24,297 nucleotides of DNA from DASZXJ01 sp035545895 (GTDB lineage: Bacteria; Planctomycetota; Phycisphaerae; Tepidisphaerales; Tepidisphaeraceae). The position numbers were made by a program, and so were the translations under genes. The DNA lies in the NCBI GenBank assembly GCA_035545895.1, contig DASZXJ010000037.1, positions 1-24,297 on the forward strand, written 5' to 3'. The notes under the pieces are model-generated. The model saw only the letters and a list, made by a program, of their open reading frames with translations. It had not been told where the DNA came from and ran no database searches. Shown one piece after another: positions 7,609 through 15,834 of the stretch (positions are counted from its first letter, which is position 1; each line of letters begins with the position of its first letter).

Positions 7609-8534
7609 ACTTCCCTCGCTGCGCCGGTAATTCTGATTTGAGCAAGTGCAATGACCGAGATCATCAAAACCAGCACCCATCCGATGGCGGCGGCATATCC
7701 GATGTTGCCGGCTTGAAAGCCTTCCTGATAAAGATACATCACGATGGTCAGCGCGCTCATGCCCGGGCCGGTGGGCGGGTCGAACAGGACGTACGGCAAT
7801 TCAAAAAGCTGTAGCGACGAAATGGTTCCGACCAGCAGAATAAAAATGAGCACCGGCCTGATGCCGGGCAGGGTAATGTGCCAGAACTTGCTCCATCGGC
7901 CCGCACCGTCCACTTGGGCGGCCTCATAGAGTTCGTGATCGACGCCCTGAAGTGCCGCCAGGAAATAGATCATTCCATAGCCGATGGAAATCCAAAGGCT
8001 GCCCATCAAAATCGCAGGCAGCACCAGTCGGGCATTGCCGCGCCAGTTGATCTCATTGCCGATCCATGGAACAACCGTTCCGATCATGCGATTGACCAAC
8101 CCCGTGCGGGGCTGAAGCAGCAGCGAAAATATCACCGCGACAAACACGTTGCCCACGAGGTAGGAACTGAAAAACGCAAAGCGGAACATATTTCGAAACC
8201 GAACGGCTGGACTATTAAGCAACAGAGCCAATCCCAGCGACAGTGGGATGTAGAACAGCAGATATAGCACCGTGTAAACGAGCGTGTTGAGCACCGCCCG
8301 CCAAAAGACCAGGTCGCGCAGAAGAAATTGATAGTTCTTCGTTCCAACGAATACATGAGTTCGCGGACCGGCCGACTTGTAGAAACTGAGAACCAGGCTC
8401 CACGCCAGCGGATACGCAAGAAACACAACAAACAAAAGACCTGCGGGCAAAAGAAAGAGATATGGAGCGGCCTTGCCCTGCCAGTTCCACAATCGGCGGG
8501 ATGAAGGCGTCGATCTATTCATCGATTCGGCCAT
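7605..8534 (-). CDS. Sugar ABC transporter permease, MalF/CUT1 type
   Basis: This 309-residue inner-membrane protein has a first span at YLFLLPAGLLFVVFLAYPLA, about five more spans, and a clear EAA loop, YEAAQVDGAGRWSKFWHITL followed by PGIRPVL. It is the MalF/UgpA-like partner of the downstream permease. Together they form the channel of a carbohydrate importer fed by the adjacent binding protein. The start at 8534 overlaps the binding-protein gene by 20 bases; a second in-frame ATG at 8522 would shorten this to 8. Neither has a strong ribosome site, so translation is probably coupled. No ATP-hydrolysing subunit is encoded nearby. Many CUT1 systems share a distant MsmX/MalK-type ATPase. Confidence 0.9.
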   Translation of the reverse strand: MAESMNRSTPSSRRLWNWQGKAAPYLFLLPAGLLFVVFLAYPLAWSLVLSFYKSAGPRTHVFVGTKNYQFLLRDLVFWRAVLNTLVYTVLYLLFYIPLSLGLALLLNSPAVRFRNMFRFAFFSSYLVGNVFVAVIFSLLLQPRTGLVNRMIGTVVPWIGNEINWRGNARLVLPAILMGSLWISIGYGMIYFLAALQGVDHELYEAAQVDGAGRWSKFWHITLPGIRPVLIFILLVGTISSLQLFELPYVLFDPPTGPGMSALTIVMYLYQEGFQAGNIGYAAAIGWVLVLMISVIALAQIRITGAAREV

Positions 8535-9870
8535 TCCGTATGCGCGCTTTCAAATCGCTCGCCGCGAAGTCGAGCCACTTTTGACAGGCCTGCTCGAGTC
8601 CATCGATTCCTTGTGATTCAACGTAATTGGTCGCTAGATTCAGCACGACGGACAGTTGTATTTGAGCGATCAGCGTGGCTGGATTGACGTAACGCGGGGG
8701 AATCTGTCTTGCCAGATCAACATAGAGCTCATTGATTTTTTGCCCGCCGAAGAAAGCGTCTGATTGGTGATAAGCCGCATTATTCCACCATTCCATAACC
8801 GGTGGAATGGTGGTGGTGAATTGCATGCCTGCCTCGTGGCCGGTCTGGCTGAGATAGAGAAATTCGAGGAGTTTCCATGCATCATCATGACTTCTGCTTT
8901 GCCGGGTGATGGCGATCATCGTGCCGCCCCATGTGCTGGTGGGGGCATCGGAAGGCTCGAACCTGGGCAGAGGCATCATCTGGAGTTTGCCATGCAACTG
9001 CGAGCCATAGGTTTGCAAGTCATAAATGCGCCAATCGGGCGTAAAGAACGCGCAAAGATTTCCTTCGACAATGTCATTGACCCATGCTCCGCGATTGGTC
9101 GAGCCTTCCCAACCGATGCGCGTCGGCCCTGCGACAAGTTGCGCGTAATACGCCAAAGTTTTCGTGACGATTGGGTCGTTGATATGAATTTCGTTGTGTT
9201 CGTCAATCAAGTTCACATGACGTTGCAGGAGCATAATGATGAGGTAGTCGGGGGCAGTCTGCTTGAGGTCCATCGCATGTCGCTGAGGTTGATCGTGCTC
9301 TTGCCAATAGACCTGAAATTTGAGACATGCGTCGAGAAACGCAGGCCAGGTTTTGGAGGATTCGAGATCGACACCGGCTTGGTCGAATAGGTCTTTGCGG
9401 TAAGTAATGCTCACTGGATGGACATCGTGGGGCACGCCGAAGATGACGTCGCCTTTGGACCATGGGGCAAAGCGTGTGGGCACGATTCGCTTTTGCCAAT
9501 CCCCGCTGGAGAGGTAGTTGTTAAGCGGCAGAAAGCCGACCTGATCGGCAGGTGGAAGAAAGAATCGGCCGACATCGCCAATTTCCATTTCGACCAGGTC
9601 CGGAAGGATTCGGCCCGTTTGCCCGGACATGAACATTGATTCCAGACGCACGACCGAAGCCTTGGGCGAAACAAGCTGGATGTCTACCGTTTTCCCGGTC
9701 TGTTTCTCGAATTGCTCGATGATCGAGCGATAGGTATTGGCATGGGATTCGACAAAAGTCCACAGCACCAGATCGGCCTGCGGTTTGGACGGGCAGGTGG
9801 CGACCCACGCTCCGCTGATCAGGGCGACGAACGTCATCACGAGGATTGGTTTTCCCAATGGAAAGCTCAT
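8515..9870 (-). CDS. Extracellular solute-binding protein, family 1 (sugar type)
   Basis: This 451-residue protein starts with a signal-like segment (MSFPLGKPILVMTFVALISG). A cysteine follows in WVATC; this is a poor lipobox because Thr sits at -1, so lipoprotein status is uncertain. The mature part has the family-1 pattern: DLVLWTFVES, YRSIIEQFEKQTGKTVDIQL, FGVPHDVHPVSITYRKDLFD, and a late WKLLEFLYLSQTG. Such proteins capture sugars or glycerol-phosphate-like ligands outside the inner membrane and hand them to MalF/MalG-type permeases, here the two downstream genes. A short inverted repeat, AGCGG-N6-CCGCT (9887-9902), lies 16 bases upstream of the ATG and could be an operator. The ligand is not identifiable by eye. 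Confidence 0.9.
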   Translation of the reverse strand: MSFPLGKPILVMTFVALISGAWVATCPSKPQADLVLWTFVESHANTYRSIIEQFEKQTGKTVDIQLVSPKASVVRLESMFMSGQTGRILPDLVEMEIGDVGRFFLPPADQVGFLPLNNYLSSGDWQKRIVPTRFAPWSKGDVIFGVPHDVHPVSITYRKDLFDQAGVDLESSKTWPAFLDACLKFQVYWQEHDQPQRHAMDLKQTAPDYLIIMLLQRHVNLIDEHNEIHINDPIVTKTLAYYAQLVAGPTRIGWEGSTNRGAWVNDIVEGNLCAFFTPDWRIYDLQTYGSQLHGKLQMMPLPRFEPSDAPTSTWGGTMIAITRQSRSHDDAWKLLEFLYLSQTGHEAGMQFTTTIPPVMEWWNNAAYHQSDAFFGGQKINELYVDLARQIPPRYVNPATLIAQIQLSVVLNLATNYVESQGIDGLEQACQKWLDFAASDLKARIRNGRIDE

Positions 9871-9908
9871 GGTGTGCGCTCATGTTAGCGGATTGAACCG
9901 CTGCAACA

Positions 9909-10442
9909 ATGCGGGTAATATTCCGACATTTGAGCAACGCACCACACATCCTGTCGAATATCCCAAAAGCATCGTCGCAGTCGGCTCGGAAGTCATTGCC
10001 ATACGAGCCGGTGTGCGCGGTGTTTCGCCGGTATCTTCATGCGCAAAAACTGAAGTTCACGCCCGAACGCGCGATGATTCTCGACGCGGTATTGCGTCGC
10101 AAGGGATTGTTCGAAGCCGAGCAATTGGTGGCCGACGTCAAAGCGCTTGGCCACGAGGCGAGTCGCGCGACGGTCTATCGCACGCTCAACCATCTGCATG
10201 ATGCAGGCATTCTCAAGCAGGTTTTTTTCGATTACAAGCAGTCGCATTATGAGGTGATCACCGGGCAGGGGCCCAACGATTATCTGATCTGCGTGGAGAC
10301 GGGCCGGGTGATCGAATTCAACAGCGATAAATTGAAGAAGCTGCGCGATGAAATTTGTGCCGAGCACGGATTTGCGCCGCTGTCACACCAATTTCATATT
10401 TACGGGTTAAGTCCGCAGTCGAAGGGCAAGAAGCCGGCGTAG
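9909..10442 (+). CDS. Fur-family regulator with degenerate metal sites
   Basis: The Fur winged helix is clear: LKFTPERAMILDAVLRRKG, then SRATVYRTLNHLHDAGILK (about residues 85-103). The dimer domain keeps HYEV (113-116), LIC (126-128), GRVIEF, H153 and H160. The usual HHHDH metal cluster before LIC is replaced by GPNDY (121-125). The CxxC zinc knuckle is reduced to C128-x-x-T131, and the C-terminal cysteines are absent (YGLSPQSKG). Metal-dependent sensing as in Fur/Zur/PerR is therefore doubtful. The ATG at 9909 has no ribosome site and the first 29 residues look unlike a Fur N-terminus; TTG 9996, after GGAAG at 9988-9992, is a good alternative. The gene is divergent from the sugar importer. 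Targets are unknown. Confidence 0.85.
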   Translation: MRVIFRHLSNAPHILSNIPKASSQSARKSLPYEPVCAVFRRYLHAQKLKFTPERAMILDAVLRRKGLFEAEQLVADVKALGHEASRATVYRTLNHLHDAGILKQVFFDYKQSHYEVITGQGPNDYLICVETGRVIEFNSDKLKKLRDEICAEHGFAPLSHQFHIYGLSPQSKGKKPA

Positions 10443-10809
10443 TAGGGGAAGGACCGATCAGCACATCGCCAGGAATGTTGCCAAAGTCAAAATGGCAATT
10501 CGGAGCTTTCGTTCCCAAAAGGCTGGCGAGTAAAGCATGTTGGAAATGTTTGCAATCATGGGGCTCCGAACTTCACTAAACAATGTGCGTGCCACTTCGT
10601 TGCGAGATGCAGATTAGTCGTGTGAGGCTGGTTTTCCAACGAAGTTCCGATGGCGCAACAGGCATGAGCGCAAGTCGGGATATGCCGGATGTTGCAGGGA
10701 TGCGACACGATGCCTCTCGTCAAGCATCACCGGCCCCGAGCAGGATGTTTGATTTGTTCAATAGTTGTGAAAACGGGATATTCTCACCCCCTTGAGCCTA
10801 GATTTGGAT
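10443..10809. other. Intergenic region between the Fur-like gene and mqnA
   Basis: No convincing gene is seen in these 367 bases. Two inverted repeats are present: TTGCCA-N9-TGGCAA (10478-10498), and TTCGGAGC (10499-10506) paired with GCTCCGAA (10563-10570) across a 56-base loop. No T-run follows either, so they are not obvious terminators. Short open frames here lack ribosome sites and family resemblance. Confidence 0.4.
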
Positions 10810-11607
10810 ATGAAAAGCACCGTGTCGTTTTTTCGCATCGCCGCTGTGAGCTTTTTGAATGCCCGCCCACTGATCTGCGGACTGGATGAGGATCCTGGCG
10901 TTTCGCTGCAACTGGATGTTCCATCAGGATTATTGGATCGCTTGCGGGATGGGTCATGCGATGTGGCGCTCCTGCCGACCATCGATTATCAAAAGTTATC
11001 GGACGCACGGCTGATTGCCTCGGGTGGCATTGGCTGTGATGGACCAACCCTAACCGTGCGGCTTTTTGCCAAGCGGCCGATTGAGAAGGTGCACTCGGTG
11101 GCGTGTGATACGGATAGCCACACGTCCATCGCGCTCACCCGGATCATCCTCGCGGAGCTTCACGGCACGAAGCCGGAGTTTGTTGATCGTGGCCGAGCTT
11201 CGGGTAAGGACGATCAGGCCACGCTTCTCATTGGCGACAAAGTGGTTTGCGAAGAGCCGCTTGGATATCCACATCAATACGACCTTGGCGCTGAATGGAA
11301 AAAGTTGACTGGCCTGCCGTTTGTCTTTGCGGTTTGGACGACACGTCAGGGGGTGGAACTTGGCGATTTGCCCAAGCGACTGGAGCAGGCGAAATATGAC
11401 GGCTTGCATCGAGTCGGTCAGTTGGTTGAGAAGTATGCGCTTCCGCGCGGCTGGCCGGGCGAGCTGGCGAGGCAATACCTCACCAGCAATTTGAAATTTG
11501 ACATCGGTGAATCACAACTTCAGGCCATTCGCCAATTCCACGAGAAGGCCGCAAAACACGGGCTGATCGATACCATTCAGCCGCTGCGTATTTACGGCAG
11601 GAGTTGA
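10810..11607 (+). CDS. mqnA: MqnA, chorismate dehydratase of the futalosine menaquinone pathway
   Basis: From ATG 10810 the protein has 265 residues and begins MKSTVSFFRIAAVSFLNARP followed by LICGL, matching the MqnA N-terminal signature (RIgaVsyLNtrPL). Other family segments are VPSGLLDRLRDGSCDVALLP, then TIDYQKL, and LLIGDKVV and FVFAVWTTR in the second lobe. MqnA converts chorismate to 3-[(1-carboxyvinyl)oxy]benzoate, the first step toward futalosine and menaquinone, and has a periplasmic-binding-protein fold. A TTG at 10792 would add six residues (frame open) but has no better ribosome site. No other mqn genes are nearby. The 3' end overlaps the convergent phosphatase gene by 16 bases. 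The enzyme implies a menaquinone respiratory chain made by the alternative route. Confidence 0.88.
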   Translation: MKSTVSFFRIAAVSFLNARPLICGLDEDPGVSLQLDVPSGLLDRLRDGSCDVALLPTIDYQKLSDARLIASGGIGCDGPTLTVRLFAKRPIEKVHSVACDTDSHTSIALTRIILAELHGTKPEFVDRGRASGKDDQATLLIGDKVVCEEPLGYPHQYDLGAEWKKLTGLPFVFAVWTTRQGVELGDLPKRLEQAKYDGLHRVGQLVEKYALPRGWPGELARQYLTSNLKFDIGESQLQAIRQFHEKAAKHGLIDTIQPLRIYGRS

Positions 11608-12302
11608 CGTGGATTGTCGCGTGTAAGGCGGTTGATTTCCGCTTCGCCGACAAGCTGAGTCGCGTTGCGAAGTCCGGTCAGGCGGTGCTTCAGACCATCA
11701 ACGCTGTGCGTGTCGCTGCCAAGGACGAAATATCGCTTTTCGGTCAGGTACTTCTCAGCGGTCATTCGCGTGTATGAATCCGGATGGTCGGCAAAACACT
11801 GCAGGTTGCCCTGCAGGAGGATGCCCATTTCACTCAACTGCTCAGCCAGGGTTGGGTCATCCTGGATGGCGCGCATTCGCTCGGGGTGGGCGAGAATCAC
11901 CGTCAGTTTCATTTGCTGTAGCCATTGAATGGTTGGGACAAACCACTCGGGCAATTTGTTGGCCCACATGTCAACCAGAATGAATTTGCCCGCTAAACCC
12001 ATGCTGATGATTCGCTCCTCGGGGGTTTCCATGACCTTTGGATTCAGATTGAGTTCACTTCCCGGAAGCAGGGTCAGCGAAATACCGGCTTCGCTCAGCG
12101 CCTGCTGAAGATCCACGGTTAATTGAGCAACATTACTGCGCGTTTGATTCGGAAGATTGGGCCAGGCGTGAGGCGTGCAAAAGCAATGGGAATATCCCGC
12201 CCCGACGAGCATCTTCGCGCATTCGATCGAAACCTGAAGATTCGGACAGCCGTCATCGACGGCTGGCAAGAGATGGCAATGCACATCAATCCGGTCCATC
12301 AT
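11592..12302 (-). CDS. PHP-family phosphoesterase, CpsB/YwqE-like tyrosine phosphatase
   Basis: This 236-residue protein opens with the PHP metal motif DVHCHLLPAVDDG (H8 and H10), typical of CpsB/CapC/YwqE manganese-dependent protein-tyrosine phosphatases. Further metal-ligand segments follow: CTPHAWPN, LPGSELNL, VILAHPERMRAI and LGSDTHSV. In Gram-positive bacteria these enzymes dephosphorylate BY-kinases controlling capsule or exopolysaccharide synthesis. No BY-kinase or polysaccharide operon is adjacent, although two glycosyltransferase-like genes lie about 2 kb away. A different PHP-type phosphatase substrate remains possible. It starts ATGATG at 12302; either Met could be used, and no strong ribosome site is visible. 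It is divergent from the flavoprotein gene and convergent with mqnA. Confidence 0.82.
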   Translation of the reverse strand: MMDRIDVHCHLLPAVDDGCPNLQVSIECAKMLVGAGYSHCFCTPHAWPNLPNQTRSNVAQLTVDLQQALSEAGISLTLLPGSELNLNPKVMETPEERIISMGLAGKFILVDMWANKLPEWFVPTIQWLQQMKLTVILAHPERMRAIQDDPTLAEQLSEMGILLQGNLQCFADHPDSYTRMTAEKYLTEKRYFVLGSDTHSVDGLKHRLTGLRNATQLVGEAEINRLTRDNPRQLLP

Positions 12303-12377
12303 GGCGGATCATAGCGGAGGAAATCGGCGGAACAATCATTACGGTGGAATTGGAAAAAAATCGATGCACTCCGCATA

Positions 12378-12941
12378 ATGTCCATCGCGATGATGGAATG
12401 GCTTTCGGAGTTGCGTACTGCGATGGATCGCGAATTTGGCGACCGGTCGCGGGTGATGATTCTGGCGACCGTGGATCGCAGCGGCGGTCCGCAGGCGCGC
12501 TGCGTTGTTTGCCGCCGCGTCACCGAAGACGGGCGATTATTTTTCGCATCGGATTCCCGGACGAAAAAAAACGATCAGGTGCGGGGTGAAAAACGAGCAG
12601 CCATCGTCTGCTGGATGCCGGCCATTCGCGTGCAGTTCAGAATCAACGGCGATGTGAAAATTGTCGGATATCCGGAGGATGAATCGCTGCGCAAGGAAAT
12701 CTGGCAGGGTTTGACGGACGAATCTCGGTCTCTTTCCTTCTGGCCGACGCCGGGAATCGCAGCCGCAAGCGATGACGCATTTGCTCGGGCGGTTGGTTCT
12801 GACGTGCCTCCGCCGCAGAATTTTGAAATATTAATCATGGAGCCCAAGCAGGTGATCCGGCTGGCGCTGGATTCGCACCCGCATCGACGCCGTTTGTGGC
12901 GCGCCGAAGCCAACTGGGCGGGCGTGGATGTGAACCCTTAA
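12378..12941 (+). CDS. Pyridoxamine-5'-phosphate-oxidase-like FMN-binding protein
   Basis: This 187-residue protein has the split-barrel FMN-binding pattern of the PNPOx superfamily. It shows MILATVDRSGGPQARCVVCR, then LFFASDSRTKKNDQV, then AAIVCWMPAIRVQFRINGDV, which is the order of FMN contacts in PdxH-like and Alr4036-like proteins. The C-terminal PHRRRLWRAE corresponds to the PNPOx dimer segment but is less canonical than in true PdxH. It may oxidise pyridoxine/pyridoxamine phosphate or be a flavin reductase-like relative. The likely start is ATG 12378; ATG at 12390 is possible. It is the first gene of a closely spaced series of five, with the next start 21 bases after its stop. Confidence 0.78.
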   Translation: MSIAMMEWLSELRTAMDREFGDRSRVMILATVDRSGGPQARCVVCRRVTEDGRLFFASDSRTKKNDQVRGEKRAAIVCWMPAIRVQFRINGDVKIVGYPEDESLRKEIWQGLTDESRSLSFWPTPGIAAASDDAFARAVGSDVPPPQNFEILIMEPKQVIRLALDSHPHRRRLWRAEANWAGVDVNP

Positions 12942-12962
12942 TTGTGGGAACGGAAGTGTTCG

Positions 12963-13307
12963 ATGCGCTGGCTGGTTCATGGGAAGTTGTCATCTGCCGT
13001 TGGAGAAGCGCTGCGTAAACGTGGCGACACTGTCACCGAGGCGCCGGAGGCTTCGGCCGGTGAAGTTATTGAATTGGCGAACAAGCAGCAGTTTGACATC
13101 ATGACGAACGATGCGGAATTGGTTCGCATGCCCTTCGAGCAAGGTGCGAAATTCGCTCGCTCGATCGTTTTTCTGCAACTGGCCGGGGAAGAGGTCGAGC
13201 AGGATGATGCGATCGACCGATTATTTGAACGATACAAACGCCTGTCGACCGGCCGGCTGTACACGGTGACGGCAACTCGTGTAAAAGTGCGGCAACTGCC
13301 TGACTAG
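12963..13307 (+). CDS. Small PIN-like (DUF5615-type) protein
   Basis: From ATG 12963, six bases after a GGAAG ribosome site (12952-12956), it encodes 114 residues. The pattern MRWLVHGKLSSAVGEALRKR, then GDTVTEA, then FDIMTNDAEL and SIVFLQLAGEE resembles the DUF5615/Mut7-C PIN-like fold. The usual first acidic residue (DxxL) is His here, while the D in TNDAEL is kept. Related proteins are often toxins next to DUF433 antitoxins, but no antitoxin is present. It sits between a flavoprotein and a sugar kinase and is probably co-transcribed with both. Nuclease activity is uncertain. An upstream TTG at 12942 is in frame but lies before the ribosome site. Confidence 0.65.
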   Translation: MRWLVHGKLSSAVGEALRKRGDTVTEAPEASAGEVIELANKQQFDIMTNDAELVRMPFEQGAKFARSIVFLQLAGEEVEQDDAIDRLFERYKRLSTGRLYTVTATRVKVRQLPD

Positions 13308-13323
13308 CATTTGGAGATTGAGA

Positions 13324-14226
13324 ATGTCCCTTCTGGTTACCGGTTCTATCGGCATCGACACCATCGAAACACCCTTCGGCACCCGGCCGGATGTGATCGG
13401 TGGGTCGGCCATCTATTTCTCATGCGCGGCGTCATTCTTCACGCCCGTGCGACTGGTTGGCGTGGTCGGCGATGACTGTCCCTCAGAATTGCTGAACGTA
13501 TTTCATGGCCGCGATGTTGACACCGCGGGTTTGGAGAAGCGCCAAGGCAGCAAGACCTTCCGCTGGCAGGGCTCGTACATGAAGGACATGAACGAAGCCG
13601 TCACCGTCAAGGTCGATCTCAACGTGCTGGCCGAGCAAGCCCCAAAAATCCCCGCCAATTTCCTCAATAGCAAATATGTCTTTCTGGCCAATACCCACCC
13701 TGTGTTGCAACAGGAGATGGTGGATTCATTGAAGCACTCGCAGCTTACGGTGGCCGATACAATGAACCTCTGGATTCAGACCGAACAAAAGGAATTACGC
13801 AAGCTGCTGGGCAAGATTCACGGACTCGTCCTGAACGATGGCGAAGCTCGATTATTGACCGGCCAAAAAAATCTGATCGCAGCCGCCAAGGACGTTTTGA
13901 AAATGGGGCCCAAGTTTGTGGTAATCAAGAAAGGCGAGCATGGCTGCCTGATGTGCTCGCCGCGCGATACGTTTGTTTTGCCGGCTTATCCAGCCGAAAA
14001 GGTGGTCGATCCGACCGGCGCCGGCGACAGCTTTGCCGGCGGGATGATGGGATACCTTGCCACTCAGGGCAATGCATCTTCCGCCACCATCAAGCGCGCG
14101 CTGGGATTTGGCACGGTGGTCGCCAGTTTTACCATCGCCGATTTTTCACTCGGTGGTTTGCAGTCAGCCACGCGAGACAAGATCGATGATCGCTGGCATG
14201 AATATAAACAGGCGATGAGCTTTTAG
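13324..14226 (+). CDS. PfkB-family carbohydrate/nucleoside kinase
   Basis: This 300-residue ribokinase-fold protein begins MSLLVTGSIGIDTIETPFG, with GGSAIYFSCAASFF as the substrate-side motif, and has the PfkB signature 2 DPTGAGDSFAGG; D235 in GAGD is the catalytic base. NDGEARLLTG and VVIKKGEHGCL are typical middle segments. It resembles adenosine/ribokinase-like PfkB members, but the exact sugar or nucleoside cannot be told. ATG 13324 follows GGAG (13313-13316) at seven bases, preferred over the in-frame TTG at 13318. The preceding gene ends 16 bases upstream and the TPR gene starts 42 bases downstream, so it is likely in the same operon. Confidence 0.9.
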   Translation: MSLLVTGSIGIDTIETPFGTRPDVIGGSAIYFSCAASFFTPVRLVGVVGDDCPSELLNVFHGRDVDTAGLEKRQGSKTFRWQGSYMKDMNEAVTVKVDLNVLAEQAPKIPANFLNSKYVFLANTHPVLQQEMVDSLKHSQLTVADTMNLWIQTEQKELRKLLGKIHGLVLNDGEARLLTGQKNLIAAAKDVLKMGPKFVVIKKGEHGCLMCSPRDTFVLPAYPAEKVVDPTGAGDSFAGGMMGYLATQGNASSATIKRALGFGTVVASFTIADFSLGGLQSATRDKIDDRWHEYKQAMSF

Positions 14227-14268
14227 CAGAATTGCGGAATTGCTCCAGGAAGACATGATCGGTTTTGC

Positions 14269-15834
14269 ATGACAGTAGACGAATCGATTCAACGCGGCAT
14301 TGAGTATCACAGCGCGGGGCAGCTTCAGCAGGCGGAGCAAATCTATCGTCAGATACTTCAGGAAATGCCCGATCAACCCGATGCCCTGCATCTGCTTGGC
14401 GTCATTGGCCAGCAGGTGGGGCAACTCGAAACCGCGGCAGAATTTATCGAACGCGCCATTGCCGTGCAACCGGCTGCAGCCATCTATCATTCAAATCTGG
14501 CCGAAGTTTACAGGCAGTTGGGAAAGCTCAATCAGGCCGAAGCTTCCGCGCTGCGCGCAATCGAAATCGACCCGATGATGGCGGTGGCGCATGGCCATCT
14601 CGGTTTGATTTTGCTTGATGCTGGACGCGAACAGGAGGCCGAAGCTTCGCTGCGACAATCACTTAAGCTGGCCCCGGATGTCGCGATCGTGCACAACAAC
14701 CTGGGTGCGGCGCTTTCCAAGCAGGGCCGCATTTCCGAAGCCAAAACGGAGTATCTCAAGGCAATCAACCTTCAACACAACAACGCCGGCTTTCTAAACA
14801 ACGCCGGGACTGCGTTTCGTCAGGAAAGCGACATCGACCAGGCGATGAATTATTGGGAGCAAGCGGTTGCAGTTGCTCCCCAGTACGCCGATCCAAACTG
14901 GAATATGGCGCTCACCTCTCTCGCCAAAGGCAACTTTGAAAAAGGTTGGCCGCTTTATGAATGGCGATTCAAGTCCGGGGGCGGCCGACAGTTTCTGCGC
15001 GAATATCTTACCCCACGCTGGGACGGAGCCGACCTTCGTGACAAAACGATCATGCTTTATCCCGAACAGGGGTACGGCGACATCGTCATGTTTGCACGGT
15101 TCATCCCGAAACTCGCGGAAATGGGCGCCAAAGTCATCCTGCATTGTCCGGCTGAGATGGTCGATCTGTTGAAGGGCGTTGAAGGTGTTTCGCAGGTTGT
15201 GCCCCTTGAAGATGCTCTGCCGGATTTCGATACATATCAGGCGCTGCTCAGCCTGCCGATGGTTTTGAAAACAACGCTCAAAACATTGCCCGCAAAGGTT
15301 CCGTATATCGCAGTCGATTCAAATCGCAGAGCAGAATGGACTGCTCGAATTGGAGCTTATCCGGGTAAGGTTAAAGTGGGGCTCTATTTCAAAGGCCGCG
15401 CGACGCCCGATCCGAGTCGTTCCGTGCGCTTGGCGGAATTGGCGCCGCTGGGCGAAGCAACCGGCACGTCATTTTTCAGTTTGCAAACCGGTGACGGCAT
15501 GAGCGAACTCGCCGGCGCTCCGCCGGAGTTGCGCGTTGTTGATTTAGGGCAGCACATCAAGGATTTTGCCGATACCGCGGCTGCAATTACGAACCTGGAC
15601 TTGCTGATAACGATCGACACCGCCGCCGCCCATGTGGCCGGCGCGATCGGTGCGACGGTTTGGACAATGATCCCACATATCGCCGATTTTCGTTGGATGC
15701 TGGAAGGTGAATCGACGCCCTGGTATCCGACCATGCGGCTGTTTCGTCAAAGCCGGCCAAATGATTGGTCCGATGTCATTCAGCATTTGCGGGATGAGCT
15801 ATGTCACAAAGCGTCACCATCGAGCAAGCGCTGA
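14269..15834 (+). CDS. TPR-glycosyltransferase fusion, copy 1 (diverged)
   Basis: In this 521-residue protein, residues 1-204 are six TPR units of 34 residues (for example HLLGVIGQQVGQLETAAEFI) and about 205-238 a degenerate seventh. The C-terminal half is a GT-B-like, GT9/heptosyltransferase-related domain: IMLYPEQGYGDIVMFARFIP near its start and WYPTMRLFRQ near its end. TPR-GT proteins of this kind are thought to glycosylate proteins or surface polymers. In copy 2 the expected VGIIWAGRPTHPDDVRRS-type nucleotide-sugar segment is present; here it reads VGLYFKGRATPDPSRS, losing the Trp, His and Asp. The last 34 bases overlap copy 2 in another frame. No good ribosome site precedes ATG 14269. 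The protein may be a non-catalytic partner, which is inference. Confidence 0.85.
   Translation: MTVDESIQRGIEYHSAGQLQQAEQIYRQILQEMPDQPDALHLLGVIGQQVGQLETAAEFIERAIAVQPAAAIYHSNLAEVYRQLGKLNQAEASALRAIEIDPMMAVAHGHLGLILLDAGREQEAEASLRQSLKLAPDVAIVHNNLGAALSKQGRISEAKTEYLKAINLQHNNAGFLNNAGTAFRQESDIDQAMNYWEQAVAVAPQYADPNWNMALTSLAKGNFEKGWPLYEWRFKSGGGRQFLREYLTPRWDGADLRDKTIMLYPEQGYGDIVMFARFIPKLAEMGAKVILHCPAEMVDLLKGVEGVSQVVPLEDALPDFDTYQALLSLPMVLKTTLKTLPAKVPYIAVDSNRRAEWTARIGAYPGKVKVGLYFKGRATPDPSRSVRLAELAPLGEATGTSFFSLQTGDGMSELAGAPPELRVVDLGQHIKDFADTAAAITNLDLLITIDTAAAHVAGAIGATVWTMIPHIADFRWMLEGESTPWYPTMRLFRQSRPNDWSDVIQHLRDELCHKASPSSKR

Noticed and set aside
10583..10795. Short plus-strand open frames between the Fur-like gene and mqnA
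   Set aside because: They lack ribosome sites, have unnatural composition and match no family I recognise.
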